Below are positions 7,741 to 15,889 of a DNA stretch of 16,524 nt, one piece after another. This DNA is from JANRKH01 sp033763595 (GTDB taxonomy: Bacteria; Pseudomonadota; Alphaproteobacteria; Rickettsiales; Rickettsiaceae): contig JANRKH010000020.1 in assembly GCA_033763595.1 (NCBI GenBank), positions 1 to 16,524 on the forward strand, in the 5' to 3' direction. The notes below the pieces were generated by a model. That model saw nothing but the letters and a program-made list of their open reading frames with translations, made no database searches and had not been told where the DNA came from. Position 1 is the first letter of the stretch; the number at the start of each line of letters is the position of its first letter. A program made the position numbers and the translations under genes.

Positions 7741-7846
7741 TATAGTCTTTTATGTTGAATTAGCTACGTTGTTGACTCGTCGCTCACCTAATACTCATAG
7801 GCTTCTCTCCTCGCGCCTAGTATCTAATCCAACCTAAAAGACTATA
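7741..7846. repeat. 106-bp imperfect palindrome with nested hairpin
   Basis: The outer arms are 7741-7763 and 7824-7846. TATAGTCTTTTA (7741-7752) pairs perfectly with TAAAAGACTATA (7835-7846), and after one mismatch GTTG pairs with CAAC. After another mismatch ATTAG pairs with CTAAT, giving 21 of 23 positions paired. Inside, ATACT (7791-7795) with AGTAT (7819-7823) and AGGC (7799-7802) with GCCT (7815-7818) form a second bulged hairpin. The interior is richer in G/C than its surroundings. This is the architecture of a palindromic mobile repeat (MITE or Rickettsia-palindrome-like) or of a structured RNA. The family is not identified. Confidence 0.7.
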
Positions 7847-7893
7847 TATAATACCTTGCGTACAGGCGAGCCCAGTTGCAACTCTTGTTGATA

Positions 7894-7918
7894 ATTGAAT
7901 TTGATCTTTCGAAAATGT
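7894..7918 (-). repeat. 25-bp motif shared with 16027-16051, directly after the recF stop
   Basis: Plus-strand 7894-7918 and 16027-16051 match at 22 of 25 positions, including a 13-base identical block ATTGAATTTGATC. On the minus strand this places ACATTTTCGAAAGATCAAAT immediately after the recF stop codon. A related sequence follows the groEL stop. It may be a truncated end of the same repetitive element. Confidence 0.4.
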
Positions 7919-9010
7919 TTATAACTTGATAACTGAGGAATGAGAATAAAAATCAGAACAAAGCTCTGGCTCTGTGGTCGATACGAATGTTTGCATTGTC
8001 CTTGCATTTAGGAAGCCAGATAATATGCTTTTATTATGATCATCTAGATGCACGAAAAGTTCATCGAGTAGTAAAATTGGCTGTTTTTGCTTAACCTGTA
8101 CGAAAAGTTCAGTATGAGCAATGAGAATTAGGATCATGCACGACTGCTGTTCTCCAGTCGAGCAGAAGTTAGCATCTAGTTTCTTCTCTTCGTTTTTTAC
8201 CATAAAATCAGTTTTAAGAGCTCCAAAGTTGGTTTTATGCTGCGATGAATCTATTGCTCTGCTTGATCTGATTGATTTTTTGAATAATTCTATGAAATTA
8301 TCGCTACTTTCCTTGCTAAGCTCATATATTTCATCCATTTTGCTACAAAGCCTTGCTACTATTCTTGGTAGCCCAATATTCATCTTATCGAATATATTAT
8401 TTAATAGACCGAGAATTTGGTGCCGTATTTTAGAGATTTCTAGCGCCGTTTTTGCGAGTTTATCCTCAAGAATATCTAGCCAGTGTTCATCGGGCCTTAA
8501 TTCCTGCAATAGTTTGATCCTCTCCTTTTGATAGTGTTCATATTTTAAAATCAAGACAGCATGGTTTTCTTCAAACGAAAAAACTATTCTGTCAAAAAAT
8601 TTGCGCCTTTCTGAACTTGATTCGCAAAATAGATTATTTTGCTGAGGCGTCAGCCAAAATATGTTTGTTAGCCTAGCTAGCTCGTTAGAAAATATAGATT
8701 TGTCATTAAGTAATATATTCTTTTTTGTCTTATGCTCGTTTAGAATAATAGAGACAATTATATTGCCTATAAAAGATTCAAGGTCATAACTTACTTTTAG
8801 ATAATTTGCCTTATGGTGAATGAGGTTAGTGGGCTTTTCAGAGCGCAGGCCCCTTCCTGCCGAAAGAAGTGATATAGCTTCTAAAATTGAGGTTTTCCCA
8901 GAACCGTTGGGTCCTGTTATTAGTATTTTATTTCCTTCAAATTCAAAAGACTTACTGGTGAAATTTCTAAAATTTTCAAGTAGTATCTTCTTTAAATAAG
9001 AATTTTGCAC
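7919..9010 (-). CDS. recF: DNA replication and repair protein RecF
   Basis: RecF is an SMC-like ATPase that binds gapped DNA and helps load RecA with RecO and RecR. The 363-residue length is typical. LKKILLENFRNF opens the protein, Walker A GPNGSGKT is at 33-40, the RecF-typical TPQQNNLFCESSSERRKFFD segment is at 121-140, the ABC signature STGEQQS is at 284-290, and Walker B LLLDE is at 313-317. The start is GTG at 9010, one base after the dnaN stop, preceded by AAGGG inside the dnaN end. The overlapping ATG at 9012 is out of frame. Coupling to dnaN is expected. A 25-bp repeated motif starts straight after the stop. Confidence 0.96.
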   Translation of the reverse strand: MQNSYLKKILLENFRNFTSKSFEFEGNKILITGPNGSGKTSILEAISLLSAGRGLRSEKPTNLIHHKANYLKVSYDLESFIGNIIVSIILNEHKTKKNILLNDKSIFSNELARLTNIFWLTPQQNNLFCESSSERRKFFDRIVFSFEENHAVLILKYEHYQKERIKLLQELRPDEHWLDILEDKLAKTALEISKIRHQILGLLNNIFDKMNIGLPRIVARLCSKMDEIYELSKESSDNFIELFKKSIRSSRAIDSSQHKTNFGALKTDFMVKNEEKKLDANFCSTGEQQSCMILILIAHTELFVQVKQKQPILLLDELFVHLDDHNKSILSGFLNARTMQTFVSTTEPELCSDFYSHSSVIKL

Positions 9011-9011
9011 A

Positions 9012-10241
9012 TCAAACCCTTAATGGCATTATGATATAAGAGTCATCTGGAAACTCACGTGACTTTACTAAGATTGGATCTAATTCTTTGTTAATATAAA
9101 GCAAAACATCTTGGCCCACCAGATTTTTTAATATGTCAATTAAATAGAAAGGATTTAACCCAATATTTATAGGTTCGCCGCTATAAGAAAATCTTTTATT
9201 ATCTGATGAGTTTTTAATCTCTTCGTTTGCGCTGCCTCTTGCCTCTCCAAAAGCAGAGAATGTGATAGAACTTTCAGAAAGAGAGATCTTGATTGCACGG
9301 AACTTGTCCAAAGTTATTGCTGATACTCTATCTATGGAATCCAGTAATAGTTTAGCAGAAATCACAAGTTCCTTGTCACTTTTTTCAGGAATGAATGGTT
9401 GATATGCAGGAAAGCTTGCATCTATAAGCTTTGAATATAAAATTACATTATCAACCGAAAAGCTGATTCTATTCTCGTCAAATCTAATAATTACATCATC
9501 ATCTTGCGCCATTTTATCTTTGAGAATTTTAAGTAATTCGAAGATAGTCTTTTTTGGAATAATTATGCCAAAATTTTTTCCCATCATTGAGTTTGAATCT
9601 AGCTTCTCGCAAATAGCTGATAATCTATGACCATCAAGGGCTGCTGCATAAATATTTTTCTGATTGCCTGAGTGTAAATATATGCCGCATAAATTATATC
9701 TTGTATCCTCGGTAGATATTGCAAATTCTGAGCAAGTGATTAATCTTAATAATGAGTTAATGCTTATTTTAAGTTCACCTTCTCCTTCTATATTATTATC
9801 TAGGCTTGGAAATTCTCTTGCTGGTAGGGTGGAAAGGTTTGAATTGAATAAATTGCCCTCGATTATTAGACTTGAGTCTGCTTCTTTGAATCTTAGGGTG
9901 ATTGTATCATCTGTAATTTTTCTAATAATATCATGCAACGTTATCATATTTACAGTAGTGCTACCTTCCTTATCAATTTCCCCTGCAAATTCGATTTTAA
10001 TAGACATATCATTTGAGGTTGCGGTAAATGTCATTTTCGATTCAAATGCTTCAATCTTTACGTTACTTAAGATAGGCTTGAAAGATTTTTTCTCCGCAAT
10101 GCCTGAGGCGAAGTTTAGTGCCTTGTTTATCTCTTTCGTTAAAACTCTTGCGCGAAAATCATTCGTGTTTTGTTCATCTCTTGAGTATAACTCACGAGCA
10201 TCCTCGCCTTGATATTTATAAATAATAGCAGCGCAAGACAT
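9012..10241 (-). CDS. dnaN: DNA polymerase III beta subunit (sliding clamp) DnaN
   Basis: DnaN forms the dimeric ring that tethers the replicative polymerase to DNA. The core reads normally from about residue 33: RVLTKEINKALNFASGI, then KPILSNVKIEA, through to the family C-terminus SYIIMPLRV. The 409-residue product is about 30 residues longer than usual because of an N-terminal extension. No ATG, GTG or TTG occurs in frame at the canonical start position, and AAGG lies 6 bases before the ATG at 10241, so the long start is supported. The extension is charged (GEDARELYSRDEQ) and unlike the clamp fold. It begins 2 bp after the dnaA stop and is followed within 1 bp by recF, forming one operon. 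Confidence 0.96.
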   Translation of the reverse strand: MSCAAIIYKYQGEDARELYSRDEQNTNDFRARVLTKEINKALNFASGIAEKKSFKPILSNVKIEAFESKMTFTATSNDMSIKIEFAGEIDKEGSTTVNMITLHDIIRKITDDTITLRFKEADSSLIIEGNLFNSNLSTLPAREFPSLDNNIEGEGELKISINSLLRLITCSEFAISTEDTRYNLCGIYLHSGNQKNIYAAALDGHRLSAICEKLDSNSMMGKNFGIIIPKKTIFELLKILKDKMAQDDDVIIRFDENRISFSVDNVILYSKLIDASFPAYQPFIPEKSDKELVISAKLLLDSIDRVSAITLDKFRAIKISLSESSITFSAFGEARGSANEEIKNSSDNKRFSYSGEPINIGLNPFYLIDILKNLVGQDVLLYINKELDPILVKSREFPDDSYIIMPLRV

Positions 10242-10243
10242 AA

Positions 10244-11644
10244 TTAACCTTTCAAGACTCGTTCTAGCATGTTAATTTCTTCTACTAGTTCTATATCTGT
10301 TTTTTTAAGCTTTTCTATTTGTTTACATGCATGAAGCACTGTTGTATGATCCTTTTTGCCAAATTTTTTTCCTATGTCGTTTAGGCTTTTAGTTGTTAGT
10401 TTTTTAGCTATATACATTGCAACTTGCCTTGGTCTTGCTATGGATCTATGTCTTCTTGAAGACGACATATCGGCAACTTTTATATTATAAAGCTCTGCAA
10501 CTTTCTTTTGAACCTCTTCTACTGTGACGTATTTTTCATTTGATCTTATAAGATCTTTTAAAATTTCCTGACAACTACTTATAGTTATTTCCCTTCCCAC
10601 TAATGTTGAATGTGCGATCACTTTATTTAACGCACCTTCTAGTTCCCTTACATTAGATGTAATTTTTGAGGCCAAAAACTCTAAAACATTTTGGCTTATA
10701 TTAACATTAATCTGCTCTAACTTTGATTGTAGAATACCAAGGCGTAGTTCGTATGTTGTGCTGTGAACATCAGCTACAAGACCCCAGCCAAGTCTAGATC
10801 TTATTCTTTCCTCTATATTACCAAGATCAGTTGGAGATCTATCGCATGAAATCACCATTTGCCTATTATTATCAATCAGTGCGTTAAAAGTATGGAAAAA
10901 TTCTTCCTGCGTATTTTCCTTGCCTGAGATGAATTGAATGTCATCTATCATTAAAACATCTACAGATCTAAAATGTTCCTTGAAAGACATTACGTCTTTA
11001 TTTCGCAGCGCTCTAACAAATTGATACATGAATTTCTCTGCAGACATGTAAATTACTTTTCTCTGCGGAGTGTTTTGCCTTATATGCCATGCAATAGCAT
11101 GCATCAAATGTGTTTTGCCAAGTCCAACTCCTCCGTAAAGAAATAGAGGATTTGACTCAGCCACAGATCCTTGAGATTCGGCAACAGCTCTTGATGCTGC
11201 GTATGCTAGTTCATTTGGTTTTCCAACAACAAAATTGTCAAAATTAAATCTCGGATCTAATTGCGAAGTAAAAATGCCATCATCGTATGAAGGCGAGACA
11301 TCTTCTGTGGTTTGAGTTATGTAGTCTATACTGCGTTCGAGCGAACTTGCTAGAGTTTTACAAATTCTTATCTCAACGTCAAAAATAGATCTATCATATG
11401 AAAATATTAGTCCTTTTATGGTTTCTAAGTAATTTGTTTTGATCCAGTCTCTAATAAACTGTGTTGGTGCCCCAATTACAAACCTATTTTGCTGACTTTC
11501 CAAAACAGAAAGCTTGCTAAACCAGCTTAAAAAAATGCCTTCACCGTACTTATTTTTAAGGTCCAGAAGCAGTCTACTCCATATTTCCTTACTAGGTGCA
11601 CGAAATGCGACAGAATCATCATGTATTATTGCAGTATTCTTCAT
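10244..11644 (-). CDS. dnaA: Chromosomal replication initiator DnaA
   Basis: DnaA is the AAA+ initiator that binds DnaA boxes and opens the replication origin. All four domains are visible in 466 residues: domain I with IWSRLLLDL and WFSKLSVLE (21-49), a linker, the AAA+ module with Walker A GGVGLGKT (171-178), Walker B LMIDD (231-235) and the box VII motif IRSRLGWGL (281-289), and the DNA-binding domain with the signature around 428-447 (KKDHTTVLHACKQ). Its ATG overlaps the upstream rhodanese stop in an ATGA, so it is probably translated by coupling. dnaN follows after 2 bp. No DnaA-box cluster or origin was recognised nearby. Confidence 0.98.
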   Translation of the reverse strand: MKNTAIIHDDSVAFRAPSKEIWSRLLLDLKNKYGEGIFLSWFSKLSVLESQQNRFVIGAPTQFIRDWIKTNYLETIKGLIFSYDRSIFDVEIRICKTLASSLERSIDYITQTTEDVSPSYDDGIFTSQLDPRFNFDNFVVGKPNELAYAASRAVAESQGSVAESNPLFLYGGVGLGKTHLMHAIAWHIRQNTPQRKVIYMSAEKFMYQFVRALRNKDVMSFKEHFRSVDVLMIDDIQFISGKENTQEEFFHTFNALIDNNRQMVISCDRSPTDLGNIEERIRSRLGWGLVADVHSTTYELRLGILQSKLEQINVNISQNVLEFLASKITSNVRELEGALNKVIAHSTLVGREITISSCQEILKDLIRSNEKYVTVEEVQKKVAELYNIKVADMSSSRRHRSIARPRQVAMYIAKKLTTKSLNDIGKKFGKKDHTTVLHACKQIEKLKKTDIELVEEINMLERVLKG

Positions 11645-12021
11645 AAAATTTCAAAAGGTAAATTTGAGTTAAGCCATCCAGGGCCAGATTTTGCGCCCTC
11701 GAATCCATCAATTACTACATAGCAATTTTTGTACCCAAATTTTTCTGCATTTGTGGCAGCGATCGTAGACCTCGCTGAAGATCTACAAATAAAAATTACA
11801 TCTCTATTTAAATCTTTAATCCTTCTGTTTAATTCGGTTATAAAGTCGGTATTAGGATCCATGTAAGGCGCTAAATGAGAGGATATTCTTAAGACCTGAT
11901 TTCCGACAACAGGTGTACCAACAGAGCTCCATTCTATCTCAGTTCTTGTATCAACTAGTACTGCCTTATCATTTTTGCTCAAGATTTCGTAGGCTTGTAT
12001 TGATGTTATATCTTTTGGCAT
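11641..12021 (-). CDS. Single-domain rhodanese-like sulfurtransferase
   Basis: Rhodanese domains carry sulfur as a cysteine persulfide. Here the active-site loop CRSSARS contains the catalytic cysteine, residue 79 counting from the start chosen here. AVLVDTRTEIEW matches the conserved N-terminal strand and aspartate, and the end matches the usual GFEGAKSGPGWLNSNLPFE pattern. The chosen start gives 126 residues beginning MPKDITSIQAYEIL, typical for the family. An in-frame ATG at 12081 would add 20 residues, but it overlaps a candidate promoter and leaves only 28 bp to the divergent sdhE. Neither start has a clear ribosome-binding site. The stop overlaps the dnaA start by 4 bp. The substrate is unknown. 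Confidence 0.9.
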   Translation of the reverse strand: MPKDITSIQAYEILSKNDKAVLVDTRTEIEWSSVGTPVVGNQVLRISSHLAPYMDPNTDFITELNRRIKDLNRDVIFICRSSARSTIAATNAEKFGYKNCYVVIDGFEGAKSGPGWLNSNLPFEIL

Positions 12022-12042
12022 ATTTAGATTAGGTAAATAAAT

Positions 12043-12101
12043 TTGAAGTTTGTGACTATATTGATTATATATTATTATCATTAATAGAATAAAATTTGCA
12101 A
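12043..12101. promoter_or_regulatory. Overlapping divergent promoters for sdhE-mfd and rhodanese-dnaA
   Basis: Plus strand: TTGAAG (12043-12048), 17 bp, TATATA (12066-12071), placing transcription near 12078 ahead of sdhE at 12110. Minus strand: TTGCAA (12101-12096), 16 bp, GATAAT (12079-12074), placing transcription near 12067 ahead of the rhodanese start at 12021. The two overlap, so one transcript may interfere with the other. The region is very AT-rich, so alternative hexamers exist. Confidence 0.35.
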
Positions 12102-12109
12102 GTAGCTTT

Positions 12110-12382
12110 ATGAACCAAAATCATCAAGAAAAATTAAAAAAAATCGCGTACCAAAGCCTTTACCGAGGCTGCAAGGAAACAGAAATTATTTTTTCAAATT
12201 TTGTAAAAAAATATTTAAAAACTCTTGATAATGAAGAGCTTAAATGGTATGAAAATTTTTTGTCTTTCTCAGACGCAAAAATACTAGACTGGATCTTATA
12301 CCAAAAAAACATCCCAAAAGAAATATCTAATTGCGAAGTTTTTAAAAAGATTATGGAGTGTACTGGGAATTACGTTTATTAA
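12110..12382 (+). CDS. sdhE: FAD assembly factor SdhE (DUF339/YgfY/Sdh5 family)
   Basis: SdhE helps attach FAD covalently to the succinate dehydrogenase flavoprotein. The 90-residue length is normal for the family. The hallmark RGxxE motif is present as RGCKE (R19, G20, E23), followed by the usual helix LKTLDNEELKWYENFL and then DAKILDWIL, matching the family's conserved D-x-x-L/I-x-x-W pattern. It is divergent from the rhodanese-dnaA operon and lies 25 bp upstream of mfd. An sdhE-mfd pairing is common in alphaproteobacteria, which supports the call. No strong ribosome-binding site precedes the ATG. Confidence 0.88.
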   Translation: MNQNHQEKLKKIAYQSLYRGCKETEIIFSNFVKKYLKTLDNEELKWYENFLSFSDAKILDWILYQKNIPKEISNCEVFKKIMECTGNYVY

Positions 12383-12407
12383 TTTTTTACCAGTTTTTTG
12401 CTTTCAA

Positions 12408-15400
12408 ATGAAGTCAATCTCTAAGTATCTACTAGACTTAATTGATAGAAATATAGATATAAACTCCGATATTTTCATTGTCAGTGCATCAGATGATGAT
12501 GCTGCAAATTATTATGAATATTTAAACTTTTTTTTACCAACTAGAAGGATTCACTATTATCCCTCTCTTGATACTCTGCCATATGATAGAGTATCGCCAT
12601 CTAAAAAAATTCTCTCAATGCGGGCAAGATGCGCAGCTGAGCTTGCAGCCGAAAATAGGCTTTCGGCAATAGTAGTGACGAGTATCAAAAACTTATTAAC
12701 AAAGTATCCCAAAAAAGAAGAATATGTTTCAAGCTCTCTCAGGATCAAGGCCAAAAGCAATTTATCAAGACAGAATATTTTAGATTTTTTACAAAATAAT
12801 GGTTACGAAAGAAGTTCTGTTGCCTATGACCCAGGCGAATACAGTGTTAGAGGTGATATAATAGACATTGCTCTTGAAAGTGAGAATAATCTCGGAATCA
12901 GGATAATTTTTGAATGGGACAAAATTAGCTCGGTAAGATATTTTGATACAAATACGCAAGGCTCAAAAACGAAAGACGTAAATGATAGACCGAGTAATCT
13001 TGAAGAAGAAATTACAATTTACCGAGCGCAGGAACTTCTTTTAACTGCAAAAAACATAGAAAATTTTAAGCTATCTTACCTCAAGAAATTTGGTATCCCA
13101 AGAGCAAGAGAGCCTTTTTTTGAAAAAATATGCGCTAATATTAAAGACGGATTTGCTGAAAATATCGTACCCATCTTCTATCAAAACACAGTATTTTTTA
13201 CCGATTATCTCAGATTACCAAAAATTTTATTGTCTGGTTATGCATATGGCGCGCTGAGCGAGCACTGCAATGATATTCAGGATTTTTACAAAGCAAGACT
13301 TAATTCTTCGGAATTTTATCCAGCTTTTGAGCCTTCTGATTTATATTTTTCCGAGGAGGAAGTAAAAAACAACTTATCAAAATTTGAGCAAGTAAAGCCA
13401 GAGACAAAGAGCGAGAACAATTTGCCAAACTTTGTGTTAAATGCATTTTCTGTACCTAATATAACTTCGTATGCATCATCCATTCAGCTTTTTGTAGAAT
13501 ATGCTAAAAAACATATAAATGAATATAAAATAATCATACTCTCTAAAGATTCGGGTTCAAGGGAGAGGATGAGACTCATACTTAAAGATGATTTTGAAAA
13601 TATAAACAACATAAGCAACTTTAACGAAGCAAAGCCTTATTCTATTAACATAGGAGTTGCACATTTAGAATATAGCTTCAAGTTTAAAGATGCTCTTATT
13701 TTTTCCGAAAATGACATTACCACGGTCAAAAAAGGTTACAAAGCCTCAAGATCCGGCGCAGAGAATCTCAAAAATATACTAAAAGATTATGAAAATTTTG
13801 CCGAAAATGACCTTGTTGTGCATAAGGATCATGGCATAGCGAGATATTTGGGCATTGAGCATATAGATGTCGAGGGTATAAGACATGATTGCTTAAAATT
13901 ACTTTACCAAAAGGGAGATAGACTATTTGTTCCGGTGGAGAATATCGAACTTGTCAAAAAATATGGCGAGGGTCTAGCGCAAATAGATAGTCTTGGCAGT
14001 GCATCTTGGCAAAGGAGAAAGGCTTCCTTGAAAGATAGAATAGGGCAAATAGCTCATTCTCTAATCGAAGCTGCTGCAAAAAGAGCAAGCTTCAGGTCAG
14101 AGCTACTAGAAATCGATCTAGATGAATATAACAAATTCTGCGACAAATTCCCTTATGCAGAAACCGAAGATCAACTTAGAGCATGTAATGAAGTTTATGA
14201 AGATCTTTCTAGTGATAAAATTATGGATAGGCTTATATGCGGGGATGTTGGTTTTGGTAAAACAGAGGTTGCAATACGTGCTGCATTTTTAGTCGCAAGC
14301 TCAAGACAGGTTGCAGTTATAGTGCCAACCACAATACTCGCAAAGCAACATTATAATAATTTTACTAAGAGGTTTGAAGGTTTTAATGTAAAGATTCAGT
14401 ACATCTCAAGACTCGTTAATAAAAAAGATCAAGAGCAAATAAAACAAGATCTAACAGACGGAAAGATTGATATTATAATTGGCACTCACGCTGTTCTTTC
14501 GCTTGGGTCTGTGTTTAAAAATTTGGGCCTTATTATAATAGACGAAGAACAGCATTTTGGAGTAGCGCAGAAAGAAAAATTGCGTAGGCTCAGTGAAAAA
14601 ATACATACTCTCTCGCTTTCTGCAACGCCTATACCAAGAACATTGCATATGTCTATGTCAGGCATTAAAGACCTAAGTTTGATCACTTCGCCGCCTATAG
14701 ATAGATTAGTACCGCGTACAACTATAACTGAATTTGATGAATTAATCATTCGGGAAGCTTTGATAAGAGAGAGAGAACGAGGAGGAAAATCACTATTCGT
14801 TTGCCCAAGAATAGAGGATATATCAGAAATATTAGCGACTCTTACGAAATTAGTTCCAGAATTAAAAATAGAAATAGCGCATGGCAAACTTGCGCCAAGC
14901 AAAATTGACAAAATCATGTCAGATTTTTATGACGGAGTATTTGATGTATTGCTCAGTACAGCAATAGTTGAATCTGGGCTCGATATAGACGGCGCAAATA
15001 CAATTCTAATATATAAAGCGGAGATCTTTGGTTTATCTCAGCTATATCAGCTTAGGGGAAGAGTAGGGCGAGGCAAACTAAGGAGCTTTGCTTACCTAAT
15101 AACTGACAAAAAGAAAATGCCAACAAAAGAAGCATTAAAAAGGTTAGAAATAATTCAATCTATAGATTCGCTTGGTGCGGGATTTATGGTTGCAAGCCAT
15201 GACATTGATATGCGCGGATTTGGGAACATAATCGGAGATGAGCAATCAGGTCATATCAAGGAAGTTGGAATTGAGCTCTATCAGGAACTTTTAGAGGAAG
15301 CTATAAATAAACTTAAACAACCTGATTACAAACAAGTATCAAGTAAAGCTGATATTAAAATTAGAGTGCCTGTATATATTCCTGAGGAGTTTATAGATGA

Positions 15401-15806
15401 TCAGAAATTACGATTATCTATTTATAAAAGAATATCAGCGCTAGATAGAGTAGATGCTGCTGACGAATTAACTGCAGAACTTGCAGATAGATTCGGCTCT
15501 TTACCTGAGCCATTAATAAATTTAATAGAGATTGTCAAAATTAAAATTCTATGTGAGCCTATGAATATTGAGTCTATTGACGTTGGAACTAATGCCTATG
15601 TTGTAAAGTTTTTCAATAATGTTGACGCAGAATCTATTTCAAAATTTATATCAGCAAATGTTAGCCAGGTAAAAATTAGACCAGATAATAAACTGATTTA
15701 TAACAAAGATCTAAAAAGTACAATACCAATCAGAGGTTTAAAAGATTTCGTTACCTATATGCGAGAGTTTTTTGATCCACCTGCCAATAATCAAATTGGA
15801 AAGTAA
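12408..15806 (+). CDS. mfd: Transcription-repair coupling factor Mfd
   Basis: Mfd removes RNA polymerase stalled at DNA damage and recruits UvrA. The 1132-residue length is typical. The N-terminal UvrB-like region includes YDPGEYSVRGDIIDIA. The RNA polymerase interaction domain starts near 464 (FAENDLVVHKDHGIARYLG). The RecG-like translocase has Walker A GDVGFGKT (612-619), DEEQ (712-715), SATPIPR (738-744) and GRVGRG (884-889). The TRCF domain near the C-terminus contains PVYIPEEFIDDQKLRL. All motor motifs are intact. It is the second gene after sdhE with a 25-bp gap and no obvious ribosome-binding site. A two-hairpin palindromic repeat lies just downstream. Confidence 0.97.
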   Translation: MKSISKYLLDLIDRNIDINSDIFIVSASDDDAANYYEYLNFFLPTRRIHYYPSLDTLPYDRVSPSKKILSMRARCAAELAAENRLSAIVVTSIKNLLTKYPKKEEYVSSSLRIKAKSNLSRQNILDFLQNNGYERSSVAYDPGEYSVRGDIIDIALESENNLGIRIIFEWDKISSVRYFDTNTQGSKTKDVNDRPSNLEEEITIYRAQELLLTAKNIENFKLSYLKKFGIPRAREPFFEKICANIKDGFAENIVPIFYQNTVFFTDYLRLPKILLSGYAYGALSEHCNDIQDFYKARLNSSEFYPAFEPSDLYFSEEEVKNNLSKFEQVKPETKSENNLPNFVLNAFSVPNITSYASSIQLFVEYAKKHINEYKIIILSKDSGSRERMRLILKDDFENINNISNFNEAKPYSINIGVAHLEYSFKFKDALIFSENDITTVKKGYKASRSGAENLKNILKDYENFAENDLVVHKDHGIARYLGIEHIDVEGIRHDCLKLLYQKGDRLFVPVENIELVKKYGEGLAQIDSLGSASWQRRKASLKDRIGQIAHSLIEAAAKRASFRSELLEIDLDEYNKFCDKFPYAETEDQLRACNEVYEDLSSDKIMDRLICGDVGFGKTEVAIRAAFLVASSRQVAVIVPTTILAKQHYNNFTKRFEGFNVKIQYISRLVNKKDQEQIKQDLTDGKIDIIIGTHAVLSLGSVFKNLGLIIIDEEQHFGVAQKEKLRRLSEKIHTLSLSATPIPRTLHMSMSGIKDLSLITSPPIDRLVPRTTITEFDELIIREALIRERERGGKSLFVCPRIEDISEILATLTKLVPELKIEIAHGKLAPSKIDKIMSDFYDGVFDVLLSTAIVESGLDIDGANTILIYKAEIFGLSQLYQLRGRVGRGKLRSFAYLITDKKKMPTKEALKRLEIIQSIDSLGAGFMVASHDIDMRGFGNIIGDEQSGHIKEVGIELYQELLEEAINKLKQPDYKQVSSKADIKIRVPVYIPEEFIDDQKLRLSIYKRISALDRVDAADELTAELADRFGSLPEPLINLIEIVKIKILCEPMNIESIDVGTNAYVVKFFNNVDAESISKFISANVSQVKIRPDNKLIYNKDLKSTIPIRGLKDFVTYMREFFDPPANNQIGK

Positions 15807-15828
15807 AGGTGAGTCGTTGAGATTCTCA

Positions 15829-15888
15829 TCCACGCGTGGAAAAAGGAGATCCAGTAAACATGTCATCCCCGTTTTCACGGGGATGACA
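15829..15888. repeat. Second two-hairpin palindromic repeat, downstream of mfd
   Basis: The palindrome TCCACGCGTGGA (15829-15840) is followed after 20 bp by an 11-bp stem, TGTCATCCCCG (15861-15871) with CGGGGATGACA (15878-15888), loop TTTTCA. The layout of two palindromes about 20 bp apart with GTCAT/ATGAC ends matches the element at 73-140. The string AAAAAGGAGAT (15840-15850) is shared with the tandem units at 29-72. The strong stem could help end the mfd transcript or protect its 3' end, but no U-tract follows. Confidence 0.7.
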
Positions 15889-15889
15889 C

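Larger units (their letters stand above)
7597..7918. other. 322-bp intergenic region between recF and virB3
   Basis: No protein-coding or tRNA signal is seen. It holds, from the recF side, a 25-bp motif (7894-7918) touching the recF stop codon, a 106-bp imperfect palindrome (7741-7846), and the candidate virB promoter (7626-7655). There is no stem followed by a T-tract on the minus strand, so termination after recF, if it happens here, is not of the classic intrinsic kind. The large palindrome may do that work. Confidence 0.6.

Noticed and set aside
9010..9012. ATG at 9012 as the recF start
   Set aside because: It is out of frame with RecF. The GTG at 9010 is in frame and has AAGGG upstream.
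9664..10212. Plus-strand 182-codon open frame
   Set aside because: It lies wholly antisense to dnaN, whose protein is clearly recognised. It is a shadow frame.
10244..12110. Replication origin near dnaA
   Set aside because: No cluster of TTATCCACA-like DnaA boxes or AT-rich unwinding pattern distinct from background was found. In alphaproteobacteria the origin is often not beside dnaA.
14486..14917. Minus-strand 143-codon open frame
   Set aside because: It is antisense to the mfd translocase domain, with no independent start signals or recognisable domain.
15738..15889. C-terminal half of the 96-codon minus-strand frame as a real protein
   Set aside because: It is the translation of a palindromic repeat plus the antisense of the mfd end. 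Only the part above 15890 resembles a protein family.
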